39,543 bases of DNA, taken from assembly GCA_022769795.1 (NCBI GenBank), contig JALEIQ010000213.1, forward strand, positions 1-39,543. The letters are read 5' to 3'. Below, in pieces: positions 27,622 to 36,607 of the stretch (the stretch's first letter is position 1; the number at the start of each line of letters is the position of its first letter). The position numbers and the translations under genes are program-made. This DNA comes from Clostridiales bacterium. Its GTDB lineage: Bacteria; Bacillota; Clostridia; Christensenellales; Aristaeellaceae. A model generated the notes under the pieces. That model saw only the letters and a program-made list of their open reading frames with translations. It searched no databases and had not been told where the DNA came from.

Positions 27622-29127
27622 CTATTCCGCCTCGTTCACAGAGGCCGTTTGTTTCCTCCGGCGCTTTATTACCGGAGCAAGCAAATCCTTGAGCACCACA
27701 ATCAGCAAAAGCGCGATCAGCGCCAGCGAGAACGGCCGCGTGAAGAACGGCGCAAGGCTCCCCCTGCCCGCAAGGATGGCGCGGCGGAAGTTTGAATCAA
27801 TCAAATCCTTGCCTACCACCAGGCCCAGCACCATCGGCGCAATCGGGATTTTGCTCTTTTTCATCAGCAGGCCGATCACGCCAAACACAAACATGATAAC
27901 AATGTCGCTCTCGCGCGACGCGCTGCTGAACGCGCCCATGGAGCAAAGGCAGATAACCGTAGCCATGATGATGGGCAGCGGCGCGCTGAGCGCTTTGAGA
28001 ATCGGCCTGCAAAGGAACGAGCCAATCAGCAGAAAGAATACCCCAGCGAGCAGAATGCTCAACACCAGTAGATAAATGAACTCCGGGTTATTCCTCGCAA
28101 AGGTCGCGCCCGTTTGAACGCCCTGAACGGTCAAAACGCCCAAAACGATGGCGGTAATGCCATCTCCCGGGATACCCAGCGCAAGCAGCGGGGCGTACGC
28201 GCCGGGCGCGCAGGCGTTGTTGGAGGCCTCGGAGCCAATCAGGCCCTCCACGCTGCCGTTTCCAAACGCTTCCTTGTTTTTGCTCGCGGAGCGCGCCTGG
28301 CTGTATCCCACCCAGGAGGCAATATTGGAGCCTACGCCCGGTACCACGCCAATCAGGAAGCCCACGACGGCAACCTTGAGTGTCGTCCACTTATACTTCC
28401 AAATCTCCTTGAAGGCAAACAGCTTGTCCTTCTTCACAGGCAAGGGTTTCGCGTTTCCATTCGTCAGCGTGGTAAAAACCTCGCTCATGCCGTAAAGGCC
28501 AACCATGGCGGGAATCAGGCCGATACCGTCCTTCAGCGCGCGAATTCCCAGCGTAAAGCGCATACCGCCCGCGCCATAGATAGGGTCGGAACCCACAAAC
28601 GCGAAAATCAGACCCAGGCAGGCGGACAGCAAGCCCTTTTTGAAATCGCCGCGGGATAGCTGCGCGCAGATAACCAGGCCAAAGATAGAAAACCAGAACA
28701 TTTCCCATGAGCCAAAGTACAGCACCAGGCTCAATGCCAGCGGAAAGATGATAAGCAACAAAAGCGCTCCGATGGTATTGCCCCAAAACGAGGCCATCAC
28801 GTTTACCGCGAGCGCCTTCTGCCCTTCGCCGCGCTGGGCCATGGGATAGGCCTCCAGCGCCGTGGCCGCCGAGGCGGGCGTTCCGGGAATATTCAAAATA
28901 GACGCGGAAATGCTTCCGCCGTAGGTGCTGCCCACCTGCGTGGCCGCCATAAACATCACCGCATGGGTCACATCCATGGTTAGCGCAAAGGTGGCCATCA
29001 ACGCGGCGGTTGTGGTGGAGGAAATGCCGGGCAGCGCTCCGCCAATGATTCCAATGCACACGCCTGCCATAAGCAGCAGCACGATATCCGGCGCAAAAGC
29101 CTCCGACAGCATTTGAAGAATATCCAT
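27622..29127 (-). CDS. tctA: Tripartite tricarboxylate transporter large permease (TctA family)
   Basis: GICIGIIGGALPGISSTTTAALMA-type motif, GSTYGGSISASILNIPGTPASAATALEAYPMA; about 10 TMs. Confidence 0.95.
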   Translation of the reverse strand: MDILQMLSEAFAPDIVLLLMAGVCIGIIGGALPGISSTTTAALMATFALTMDVTHAVMFMAATQVGSTYGGSISASILNIPGTPASAATALEAYPMAQRGEGQKALAVNVMASFWGNTIGALLLLIIFPLALSLVLYFGSWEMFWFSIFGLVICAQLSRGDFKKGLLSACLGLIFAFVGSDPIYGAGGMRFTLGIRALKDGIGLIPAMVGLYGMSEVFTTLTNGNAKPLPVKKDKLFAFKEIWKYKWTTLKVAVVGFLIGVVPGVGSNIASWVGYSQARSASKNKEAFGNGSVEGLIGSEASNNACAPGAYAPLLALGIPGDGITAIVLGVLTVQGVQTGATFARNNPEFIYLLVLSILLAGVFFLLIGSFLCRPILKALSAPLPIIMATVICLCSMGAFSSASRESDIVIMFVFGVIGLLMKKSKIPIAPMVLGLVVGKDLIDSNFRRAILAGRGSLAPFFTRPFSLALIALLLIVVLKDLLAPVIKRRRKQTASVNEAE

Positions 29128-29145
29128 CGCTTTTCCTCCCTTCAC

Positions 29146-29625
29146 TCAGCGTAGCCGCATTCCAAAGGCGACGGCAAAGATGAGATACAGCACAGCCGTA
29201 ACCGCCACGGCGATTACTACGGCCCAATACGGCTTAATTCGGCGTACATAGCCCAGCGTTATACCCAGCACAAGCAGCGCGCTGCTCGCATAAAACCCCA
29301 GATACGGAATACCCAACAAGATGTAAACCGCCACAATCGCGATTGCCAACGTGGTTTGGCGCACCGTCTTATCCGCAGCCGCGGCCAAAAGGGAGCCCTT
29401 GATTTTGCCAAGGGTGGGGCGGCCGTTGTTCCTTAGGCTTTGGATAATTCCCGTCATGGATAAAAGAAACATGCAGCCTGTAACAATGTAGGGAAGCAGC
29501 CTTGGACTTTCCATTATGGAGGAACCGCGTTGATTGATTTGGAAAATCAGCGCGAACAGGATTAAGGTAACAAGCATCAGTACGGAGTAGATAAGAACCT
29601 CCTTATCCTCTTTGGTCAGGCGCAT
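29146..29625 (-). CDS. tctB: Tripartite tricarboxylate transporter small permease (TctB family)
   Basis: MRLTKEDKEVLIYSVLMLVTLILFAL...; about 4 TMs, between TctA- and TctC-like genes. Confidence 0.85.
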   Translation of the reverse strand: MRLTKEDKEVLIYSVLMLVTLILFALIFQINQRGSSIMESPRLLPYIVTGCMFLLSMTGIIQSLRNNGRPTLGKIKGSLLAAAADKTVRQTTLAIAIVAVYILLGIPYLGFYASSALLVLGITLGYVRRIKPYWAVVIAVAVTAVLYLIFAVAFGMRLR

Positions 29626-29660
29626 TCGCCTCCCCCTTTCCAGATCAAAAAAGTAAGGTT

Positions 29661-29686
29661 GCGGAAGGCCAAAAGCGGCCTTCCGC
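29661..29686 (-). terminator. Intercistronic hairpin between tctC and tctB
   Basis: gcggaaggcc-aaaagc-ggccttccgc; a T run follows a few nt later on the - strand. Confidence 0.55.
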
Positions 29687-29721
29687 ATTGTTAAGAGGAA
29701 AAATCCGAACGGGAGGGCAGC

Positions 29722-30750
29722 TTATTCGCCCCAGCGCAGCACGCCCACCTCGGCGGGATCGCGCGTGCCGTCGCCCAGATCATACAGAAGATAGGAGCTG
29801 ATGCGGCTGGACATTTCAAAAATGCGCTGCGCATCCTCGCCATAGGCTACATCCTCAAGGTTCATGTTATTGTTCAAAAGCAGCGTGGTGAATTCCTCGG
29901 TGCCAACCACATGCTGGAACGCCTCGGTCAGCTTCGCCTTCACATTTTCCGGCGTTTCCTTGGAAACCGCAAAGCCGCGCCATCCGCCAATAACGTCCGC
30001 AAGCTCGCCCATCTGCGGCACATAGTCGGTAACGGCGGGCATGTGGCCAAATTCGGGATCATCATACGCCTGGGTGCTGAATACGCACAGCATCTTGCAC
30101 AAGCCCTGACGCATATACTCGCCAGCGTTGATGGCGTCGATGGCGCTCCAGTCAACCTCGCCCTGCGCCACGGCCAGAGCGGTCTTTTGGCCGCTGTCAT
30201 AGGGCACGAAGGTCACTTTGTCAGAGCAGCCCAGGTCGGCGGCCAGTTCAGCGGCGGGGATGTGCCACATGCTGCCTACGCCCGCGGTGGAAGCGGTGGT
30301 GTTATGCGTGGTCACATATTCCACAAACTCCTCCATGGTGTTGATGCCCAGCTTGGCGTTTACCACAACGCCGGTGTTGCGCACCACAAAGGGCATCGCC
30401 AGCATATCAAGCTGCAAGTAGGAGTTATCGCTGTTTTCCGTGGTAGAGAACGCGCACATGGAAGAACTGGTGCCCAGAATGGTCATGCCGTTGGCTTCCT
30501 CGCCAAGCACATAGTCCGTAGCGATGCCGGAGCTGGCGCCGGGCATGTTTTCAACGATCACGTCGCAGTCCAGGTATTCGGCCAGAGCAGGCGCCGCGGT
30601 GCGGCACATCACGTCGATTCCGCCGCCAGCGCTAAAGCCCAAAATAATGCGGATGGTGCCCTCCGGCTTCCACTCCTCCTCCGCGACCGCGGAAAAGGCG
30701 AAGGTGCAGACGAGCATCGCCGCCAACATAAGTGCCCATACTTTTTTCAT
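29722..30750 (-). CDS. tctC: Tripartite tricarboxylate transporter substrate-binding protein (TctC/Bug family)
   Basis: Signal peptide; WKPEGTIRIILGFSAGGGIDVMCRTAAPALAEYLDCDVIVENMPGASSGIATDYV. Confidence 0.95.
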   Translation of the reverse strand: MKKVWALMLAAMLVCTFAFSAVAEEEWKPEGTIRIILGFSAGGGIDVMCRTAAPALAEYLDCDVIVENMPGASSGIATDYVLGEEANGMTILGTSSSMCAFSTTENSDNSYLQLDMLAMPFVVRNTGVVVNAKLGINTMEEFVEYVTTHNTTASTAGVGSMWHIPAAELAADLGCSDKVTFVPYDSGQKTALAVAQGEVDWSAIDAINAGEYMRQGLCKMLCVFSTQAYDDPEFGHMPAVTDYVPQMGELADVIGGWRGFAVSKETPENVKAKLTEAFQHVVGTEEFTTLLLNNNMNLEDVAYGEDAQRIFEMSSRISSYLLYDLGDGTRDPAEVGVLRWGE

Positions 30751-30792
30751 TGTTGGTTTGCCTCCTTTTGTCTTTGTCCCATTTCTATTTTC

Positions 30793-30812
30793 GAAAGAGG
30801 GCGCCCTCTTTC
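30793..30812. repeat. Perfect 20-bp palindrome between the AEC permease and tctC
   Basis: gaaagagggcgccctctttc. Confidence 0.6.
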
Positions 30813-30833
30813 CAAAACCTTTTCATATGGCGC

Positions 30834-31763
30834 TCAGGCGAGCCCAAGCGTCTTGAGCACATAAATCCATAAAAAAAACGTAACAACGCACAGCAGGGAA
30901 GTGAACACCACCAGCAGCGCAGCCAAGTCGCCGTCGCCGCCCATCTGCTGCGCCATCGCGCAAGACGCGGTGGCGCACGGTCCGCCAAATACCGCCATAA
31001 GCGCTACCAGCAGCTCGCTGCGGAACCCCAAAGCGGCGCAAATGCTTACCGCGACCGCCGGAAGAAGCACCAGCTTGCCGCACACGCCCCAAAACAGCGG
31101 CCTAAAATAGATACGCACATTGCCAATCTTGAACGACGCTCCAATCACAACCAGCGCAAAGGGCGTTCCCACCTTCGCGATGCTGCGCGTAGCCTCCGGC
31201 AGCGGGTCAATGTTCACGGCGCGGCACACAAACGCGGCGAGCGTGCCCAGAATGATGGGGTTTCGCATAACGCTTAGCACGATGCGCTTCGCGTCCGGCC
31301 TTTCGCCCCGGAACACCTCCAGGGCCACCACGGATAAGCCGTTCATCAGCGGGATGGTTACAGCCGCCAGAAGCACCGCCGGGCCCAGCCTTTCGGCCCC
31401 GTACAGCGAGGTAATGATGGAAACGCCAAACACCAGGAAGTTGCTGCGGAATATGCCCTGCACCAGCACGCCGCGCCGCGCGTTTCTCTTTTCAAAGCGC
31501 GGAACAAGCAGCATCAGCGCAACAAAAGCCGTCACAATCAGCGCAACCGCCGTGGCAATCAGCTTCCAGTCGGTGCCGGCGCTAAAGTCGCTGTCCATCA
31601 CGTTAGCAAACATCATCATTGGAAAGAACAGCTTGTAGATCAATCCGTTCATTTCCTTCAGGCCGTTGTCCGTAACCAGCTTCAACCGCCGCACCAGCAT
31701 GCCCAGCGCCAGCATGGTTAAAAGCGGATAGACCGCGCGAAGTGCCGCCAGCAGATTTTCCAT
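30834..31763 (-). CDS. AEC family transporter (auxin efflux carrier-like permease)
   Basis: MENLLAALRAVYPLLTMLALGMLVRRLKLVTDNGLKEMNGLIYKLFFPMMMFANV; about 10 TMs. Confidence 0.9.
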   Translation of the reverse strand: MENLLAALRAVYPLLTMLALGMLVRRLKLVTDNGLKEMNGLIYKLFFPMMMFANVMDSDFSAGTDWKLIATAVALIVTAFVALMLLVPRFEKRNARRGVLVQGIFRSNFLVFGVSIITSLYGAERLGPAVLLAAVTIPLMNGLSVVALEVFRGERPDAKRIVLSVMRNPIILGTLAAFVCRAVNIDPLPEATRSIAKVGTPFALVVIGASFKIGNVRIYFRPLFWGVCGKLVLLPAVAVSICAALGFRSELLVALMAVFGGPCATASCAMAQQMGGDGDLAALLVVFTSLLCVVTFFLWIYVLKTLGLA

Positions 31764-31802
31764 TCGCGCGTTTCCCTTCCTTCTCCGGAAAACCGGTATC
31801 CT

Positions 31803-32168
31803 TTAGTTTTTGAATTGATCCTTGTCCGCCGGGCTTTTGATAATCACGCAGCGGCACGGCTCGTCATAGGGATTATAGGTCGCGTGCACCACTCCGGCCG
31901 GCACGTGGGCCACGTAGCCGGGATGCAGGTCAATGCGGCCCGTGGCGGTTTCAGATACCGCGTTGCCGCTGAGCACAAAGATGATTTCCTCCTGCTCGGG
32001 ATGCACATGGGTAGAATGCTCGAAATGCGGTAAATACTCCGTAATTTTCAGCAGCACATTGTCGGACTGGGCAACGCAGAACCGGCCCACCAGCTCCTTC
32101 GTCTGCCCCCAGGTCACTTTGGTAAAGGCGATATCCTCGGTATTTTGTACAGTGCGATCCTTCTCCAT
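31803..32168 (-). CDS. Cupin domain protein
   Basis: HSTHVHPEQEEIIFVLSGNAVSETATGRIDLHPGYVAHVPAGVVHATYN. Confidence 0.9.
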   Translation of the reverse strand: MEKDRTVQNTEDIAFTKVTWGQTKELVGRFCVAQSDNVLLKITEYLPHFEHSTHVHPEQEEIIFVLSGNAVSETATGRIDLHPGYVAHVPAGVVHATYNPYDEPCRCVIIKSPADKDQFKN

Positions 32169-32260
32169 TTTCCTGTTTCCTTTCGTTTCTCAAAGCGCGA
32201 GCGGTTTCACTCGTCGCACAATTTGTTGTTTTGGCCCAACCGGCCAACTGCGTTAGCCTT

Positions 32261-32289
32261 ATTATACACATCCTATAGTCCAATGTCAA
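32261..32289 (-). promoter_or_regulatory. Consensus sigma-A promoter for the cupin-AEC-tctCBA unit
   Basis: - strand TTGACA-17 nt-TATAAT, perfect consensus hexamers. Confidence 0.85.
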
Positions 32290-32328
32290 GATATTTGATA
32301 TTTAATATTTTATATTTAATAAAATATT

Positions 32329-32363
32329 AAGGCCGGCCGTCCAACCCGTCAACGGCCGGCCTT
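32329..32363 (-). terminator. Terminator of the flavoprotein-cupin-SDR unit
   Basis: aaggccggccgt-ccaacccgtca-acggccggcctt, 12-bp stem followed on the - strand by AT-rich sequence. Confidence 0.75.
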
Positions 32364-32379
32364 TCCTTATGCATCCGCC

Positions 32380-33147
32380 TTACAGCTTGCGGATATGGAA
32401 CCCGCCGTCCAGATCAATATAATTGCCAGTGGAGTAGATAAATTTATCGCTGCAAAACGCGCTGACCACGGTGGCAATGTCCTCCGGCTGGCCCCAGCGC
32501 GCGATTGGGAACACGCCCTGCTCAATGAGATCCGAATACTTCTTATGAACCACTCTGGTCATATCCGTTTCAATGACGCCGGGACGAATTTCATAAACCT
32601 GAATATCATGCGCGGCCAAACGGTCGGCAAAGAGCGTGGTAATCATCGCCACACCCGCCTTGGAGATGCAGTACTCGCCGCGGCTCACCGAAGAAACCGC
32701 CACAGAGCTGGAGGAAATGTTTACAATCACGCCGCGGCGACGGCCCTTCACTTCCTGCGTAAGCATCTGCTTGGCCACCAGCTGCGTCATAAACATGGTG
32801 CCCTTGGTGTTTGTGCCCACCACGTAATCGAAGCTTTCCTCCGTCATTTCCAGAATGTCGTTGCGGATTTTCGGCGCGACGCCGGCATTGTTCACAAGCA
32901 CGTCAATATCGCCGTACTTCTCCACCACGGCCGCCACGAACCGCTCGCGATCCGCCTTTTCGGTGATGCTGCCCTGCTGGTAATAGTAGTCCACGCCCGC
33001 GTTTGCAAGCGCGTCAAGGTTTTCACGGTACTCCTGCGGATCGTTTACGTCCAAGATCGCAATGTTGTAGCCGTCCTCGCCCAACTGCTTTGCAATGCCG
33101 TAGCCTATGCCGCGGCTTCCCCCTGTTACGATTGCCGTCTTTTTCAT
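32380..33147 (-). CDS. SDR family NAD(P)-dependent oxidoreductase
   Basis: AIVTGGSRGIGYGIAKQLGEDGYNIAI...NNAGVAP...SSSSVAVSSVSRGEYCISKAGV (YxxxK), IRPGVIETDMT. Confidence 0.95.
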   Translation of the reverse strand: MKKTAIVTGGSRGIGYGIAKQLGEDGYNIAILDVNDPQEYRENLDALANAGVDYYYQQGSITEKADRERFVAAVVEKYGDIDVLVNNAGVAPKIRNDILEMTEESFDYVVGTNTKGTMFMTQLVAKQMLTQEVKGRRRGVIVNISSSSVAVSSVSRGEYCISKAGVAMITTLFADRLAAHDIQVYEIRPGVIETDMTRVVHKKYSDLIEQGVFPIARWGQPEDIATVVSAFCSDKFIYSTGNYIDLDGGFHIRKL

Positions 33148-33175
33148 GTTACTGCTTCCTTTCCGCCTGTATGGC

Positions 33176-33553
33176 CTATTTCAGTTCCCCGCTCTGCTCC
33201 TGTGCCCAATGGTCCACAATCATCTTGGGCGCGTATACAAACATCATGTGCATATCGCCGTCGCCTGTGTTTCGCAGGCCATGCTTTTTGCCGGATTCTA
33301 TGTATACCATCTCCCCTTGGGCAATGGGCTGCGTTTCTCCGTCCACGGTCACCTCGCCATGCCCGCTGAGCACCGTGTAGCTTTCCACCGTAACATGATC
33401 GTGCTCGGGAATCGAGCCGCCAGGATAAATCACCACATACCCCTGACAGAAGTAATCGCCGTTGATCGCGCCGTTTTCTCCCAGGAGCACGCGCGTTCTG
33501 CGTCCGGCGGGAAACTCAACGCCTTCCAAATCCATAATCCGAATCTTATTCAT
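33176..33553 (-). CDS. Cupin domain protein
   Basis: VVIYPGGSIPEHDHVTVESYTVLSGHGEVTVDGETQPIAQGEMVYIESGKKHGLRNTGD; start overlaps the stop of the upstream flavoprotein. Confidence 0.88.
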   Translation of the reverse strand: MNKIRIMDLEGVEFPAGRRTRVLLGENGAINGDYFCQGYVVIYPGGSIPEHDHVTVESYTVLSGHGEVTVDGETQPIAQGEMVYIESGKKHGLRNTGDGDMHMMFVYAPKMIVDHWAQEQSGELK

Positions 33554-35504
33554 TGCTCTCGCCTCCATAAATTTTGTTTTCGCGCCAATCGCGCCAAACG
33601 TTTTCAAACCACAAATCGCCCTCCGGGATGGGCCGAACAGGGCGCCACGAGCATTGGCAAGCGCCGTTTTTCCATACGGCCTCCTGGATTACGCCGCTGT
33701 GCGCCTCGCCATCCAGCACATAGCGAAAGCGCTCGTCCAACCCTTCAAGCGGCAGCTTGCCCGTATTGTCGCTGATAAGATAGGAGCCGCGGCTCGCGCC
33801 TCCGCGCTCGATATAATCCAGAATCGCGCTCAGATACATACGCTGGCTCAGCATCAAATCGCGCAGCCGGTACCACGACGGCAGCGAGCGTTCCGACGCC
33901 ACGCGGGCGTTCAGCACCCGCTTTTCCTGCGCGTCCAGCTCCTCAAGCGCCCTACGGACGCCCTCAGCCGAACGGATATGCGCGCCGTAGATAGACATGC
34001 GCCTTCCCAACATTCTGCGCTCCTTGGCAAGGTCAAGCGGCTCGCCCTGCTTTGAAAGGGCCTCCTGGCCCAAACGGATTGCCGCTTCCGCCTGCGCTCC
34101 GCAGCGAGCCAGCAGCTCCTCGCGTTCAAGCGGAGCGCCGGTATAGCGGTGTGCGATGTATTCCGCCGCGCGCGCGCTTCCCACCTGTCCTGAGTTGAGC
34201 GCGCTTCCGCCGGGGCGGTACACGCCGTGCGTGCCGTTTACCTCGCCCACAGGGAACAGATGCCGCAGATTGCTCTCCCACCAGGCATTGCCAGCCAGAC
34301 CGCCGTTGTTGTGCTGCGCGCAAACGGCAATTTCCAGCATCTGCGTTTCCAGCTCAATGCCGTGATCATGGTACAGCTCAATCGCCGCCGGGTTCATATG
34401 CCGGAGCCGCTCAAACGGCGTGGCCTGCATTGCGCCGGATTTTTCCAGATATTCGCGCGCCTCCCCGGTTACCAGCGCAAGCCCCCGCTCCCGCATGCAG
34501 GAGGGATTGCGGCGGAAATCCAGCCATACGCGGCGGCCGCGCAGCATGGTTTCCTGGTACACCAGAATATCGATGAGGGACGAGCCCTGCCGATCCGCCT
34601 TACGCGGATCGAACGGCCACTGATACCCCTTCAGAAAGATTGCCTGAAGCATTTTTTCCGGCGTATCGAAAGAACCGTCAAGGAACTCGCGTTCGTCGCC
34701 TCCCTCCTGATCGGTGCTCACATACCGGGGCAGAACCTGCTGAAACGTTCCGGACAGGTTCCAGCGGAACTGAATGGAGGCGATACCGTACTGCGATTCC
34801 GTCAGGTTTTTCCCAACTGCGCCCGCCCGGAAGGCGGGGCCGCTTCCTCCCGTTTGGCTGGGCGGATACACCGACGCCTCATACATGCCCGCTTCCCCGC
34901 CGGTGGCATAGACGATGTTCTCCGCCGAAAACACGGCGTAGCGTCCGGCATTCTCGCCGCGCACAATCAGCGCCACCAGCCCGCGAACCCGCTCCCGCTC
35001 TGTAAGCAGCTCGATCACCTGGTAGCCGTCAAATACCGCTACCCCCAACGCAGCCGCCTCGTTTTCGAGCCTTTCCGTCATGTAATGCGAGGTGAGCGGG
35101 CCTGCCGACGTACCGCGCTGCAACGGGTCATGATCGGTTTTATACCCCACATATTCCCCATAGGCGCTCGCGGGAAAGGGCACCCCAATCTCCGTCAAAT
35201 GAAAAAAAGATCTCAGGCTGCCCGCCGCCTCGGCCAGGGCCAAATCTCCATCCATCGCGCCGCCCGCGCACAGCGTGCGCGCCATGCGGCGGACGCTGTC
35301 TTCCCCTTCGCCCGCTGTTGTAAGCTTATAGTACGTTTGCTTATCCGAGCCTGTATTGCGGCTGGTTCCCATCTTCATGCCCTCGGTCAGCACGGCCACG
35401 TTGGCTACGCCGCGTTTTTTCAGCGCGACCGCCGCGTTCAGCCCCGCCGCTCCGCTACCCACAACCAACGTTTGAACGGCGTGAAAGACCGGTTCCTTTT
35501 CCAT
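33546..35504 (-). CDS. FAD-binding protein, fumarate reductase/succinate dehydrogenase flavoprotein-like
   Basis: VVGSGAAGLNAAVALKKRGVANVAVLTEG; FPVGEVNGTHGVYRPGGSALNSGQVGSARAAEYIA; SD ggaggt upstream of the ATG at 35504. Confidence 0.88.
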   Translation of the reverse strand: MEKEPVFHAVQTLVVGSGAAGLNAAVALKKRGVANVAVLTEGMKMGTSRNTGSDKQTYYKLTTAGEGEDSVRRMARTLCAGGAMDGDLALAEAAGSLRSFFHLTEIGVPFPASAYGEYVGYKTDHDPLQRGTSAGPLTSHYMTERLENEAAALGVAVFDGYQVIELLTERERVRGLVALIVRGENAGRYAVFSAENIVYATGGEAGMYEASVYPPSQTGGSGPAFRAGAVGKNLTESQYGIASIQFRWNLSGTFQQVLPRYVSTDQEGGDEREFLDGSFDTPEKMLQAIFLKGYQWPFDPRKADRQGSSLIDILVYQETMLRGRRVWLDFRRNPSCMRERGLALVTGEAREYLEKSGAMQATPFERLRHMNPAAIELYHDHGIELETQMLEIAVCAQHNNGGLAGNAWWESNLRHLFPVGEVNGTHGVYRPGGSALNSGQVGSARAAEYIAHRYTGAPLEREELLARCGAQAEAAIRLGQEALSKQGEPLDLAKERRMLGRRMSIYGAHIRSAEGVRRALEELDAQEKRVLNARVASERSLPSWYRLRDLMLSQRMYLSAILDYIERGGASRGSYLISDNTGKLPLEGLDERFRYVLDGEAHSGVIQEAVWKNGACQCSWRPVRPIPEGDLWFENVWRDWRENKIYGGESNE

Positions 35505-35551
35505 ATGCTCACCTCCGTTTGTGTTACGGAACGCTTCGTTCACTTTACGAT

Positions 35552-35580
35552 AAAATATCACATATCAAATATATTGTCAA
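35552..35580 (-). promoter_or_regulatory. Sigma-A-type promoter of the flavoprotein-cupin-SDR unit overlapping a candidate operator
   Basis: - strand TTGACA-17 nt-TATTTT; spacer contains ATATTTGATAT. Confidence 0.75.
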
Positions 35581-35589
35581 GAACCGTAT

Positions 35590-35623
35590 AAAAAAGACGG
35601 GGGCATTTTTCACGCCGCCCGCC
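35590..35623 (-). terminator. Terminator after the gntR gene
   Basis: - strand GGCGGGcGGC-gtgaaaaat-GCCcCCCGTC followed by TTTTTT. Confidence 0.65.
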
Positions 35624-35640
35624 TTGTATGCTGCGTCCGC

Positions 35641-36306
35641 TTACTTTGTTCCGCCAAAAATCGCGTCTACCGATACGTCGCGCGAACGATAGCCATGCTC
35701 CAAAAAGGCCGTGCGCGCCTCGCTCACCGAGCCGTGCTCCAGCGCGTCAATCAGCCGCTGGTGCTCGTCGGCGGCCTCCCGCGCCCGTTCCAGGCTGCGC
35801 GAACGGTTGCCAACCACCAGATTCACCAGCCTGCGATACTGCGAAAGGAGCCCGTCCGCCTCGCTGTTGTTGTAGAACTGCTCAATTTGGCGATGAAATT
35901 CGGTATTCAGCGCCCCGTAATTTGCGCGCACCTGCTTATCCGTCTTTAGCGAGCGAATGCGCTCGTTTGTGGCCATCAGGTTTTCACGCAGCTCCGGGGA
36001 CCAATTCTGAATACAGCTCTCGATGCTTAATACCTCCAGCGCCGTCATAATATCATAAATATTTTCAAAGAACAGCCTGTCGATGGAGCGGATTACCGCG
36101 CCCTTGTAGGGAATCAGCTCCAGCAGGTTTTCCCCCGCCAGCGTGTTAAACGCCTCACGAACTGGCAAAGGCGAGGTATTATAGCGCTGCGCAATGCTCT
36201 GAATGGTAATATGGCTGCCGGAGGGCAATATGTTTTGAAGTATCTCCGCCCGCAGGGTTTCCGTAACCTGCTGCGCAAGCGTTTTCTTTTGGATGTTGAC
36301 CTCCAT
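35641..36306 (-). CDS. GntR family transcriptional regulator (FCD domain)
   Basis: LAQQVTETLRAEILQNILPSGSHITIQSIAQRYNTSPLPVREAFNTLAGENLLELIPYKGAVI wHTH; C-terminal FCD-like helices with NTEFHRQIE. Confidence 0.94.
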   Translation of the reverse strand: MEVNIQKKTLAQQVTETLRAEILQNILPSGSHITIQSIAQRYNTSPLPVREAFNTLAGENLLELIPYKGAVIRSIDRLFFENIYDIMTALEVLSIESCIQNWSPELRENLMATNERIRSLKTDKQVRANYGALNTEFHRQIEQFYNNSEADGLLSQYRRLVNLVVGNRSRSLERAREAADEHQRLIDALEHGSVSEARTAFLEHGYRSRDVSVDAIFGGTK

Positions 36307-36338
36307 TATATTGCCCCCTACCTGCCATCGTTACATCA

Positions 36339-36367
36339 ATTATAACAAATCTGGAATAGGTGCGCAA
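36339..36367 (-). promoter_or_regulatory. Candidate promoter for gntR
   Basis: - strand TTGCGC-17 nt-TATAAT. Confidence 0.6.
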
Positions 36368-36382
36368 GCCTTTCCCACTGTC

Positions 36383-36592
36383 TTACGGCTTCGCATCATC
36401 CTGTTCCTTCACAAACCAGCGCCGGTAGACCAGACGGTATCCAAGCATGAATATGGCAAGCGCCACATAGCCCGCAACCAGGAATACATTCAGATAAAGC
36501 TGATGCATGCGCGCCGCGCCCATGCCCATTATCGTGCCAACCATCAGTATCAGCAATACCCATTCGGCGATGGTTTCCGCTTTTTTCTTCAT
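36383..36592 (-). CDS. Small two-TM membrane protein (69 aa)
   Basis: MKKKAETIAEWVLLILMVGTIMGMGAARMHQLYLNVFLVAGYVALAIFMLGYRLVYRRW; SD ggagat; fits between ilvD-like and gntR genes on the same strand. Confidence 0.65.
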   Translation of the reverse strand: MKKKAETIAEWVLLILMVGTIMGMGAARMHQLYLNVFLVAGYVALAIFMLGYRLVYRRWFVKEQDDAKP

Positions 36593-36607
36593 ATGCGCAT
36601 CTCCTTG

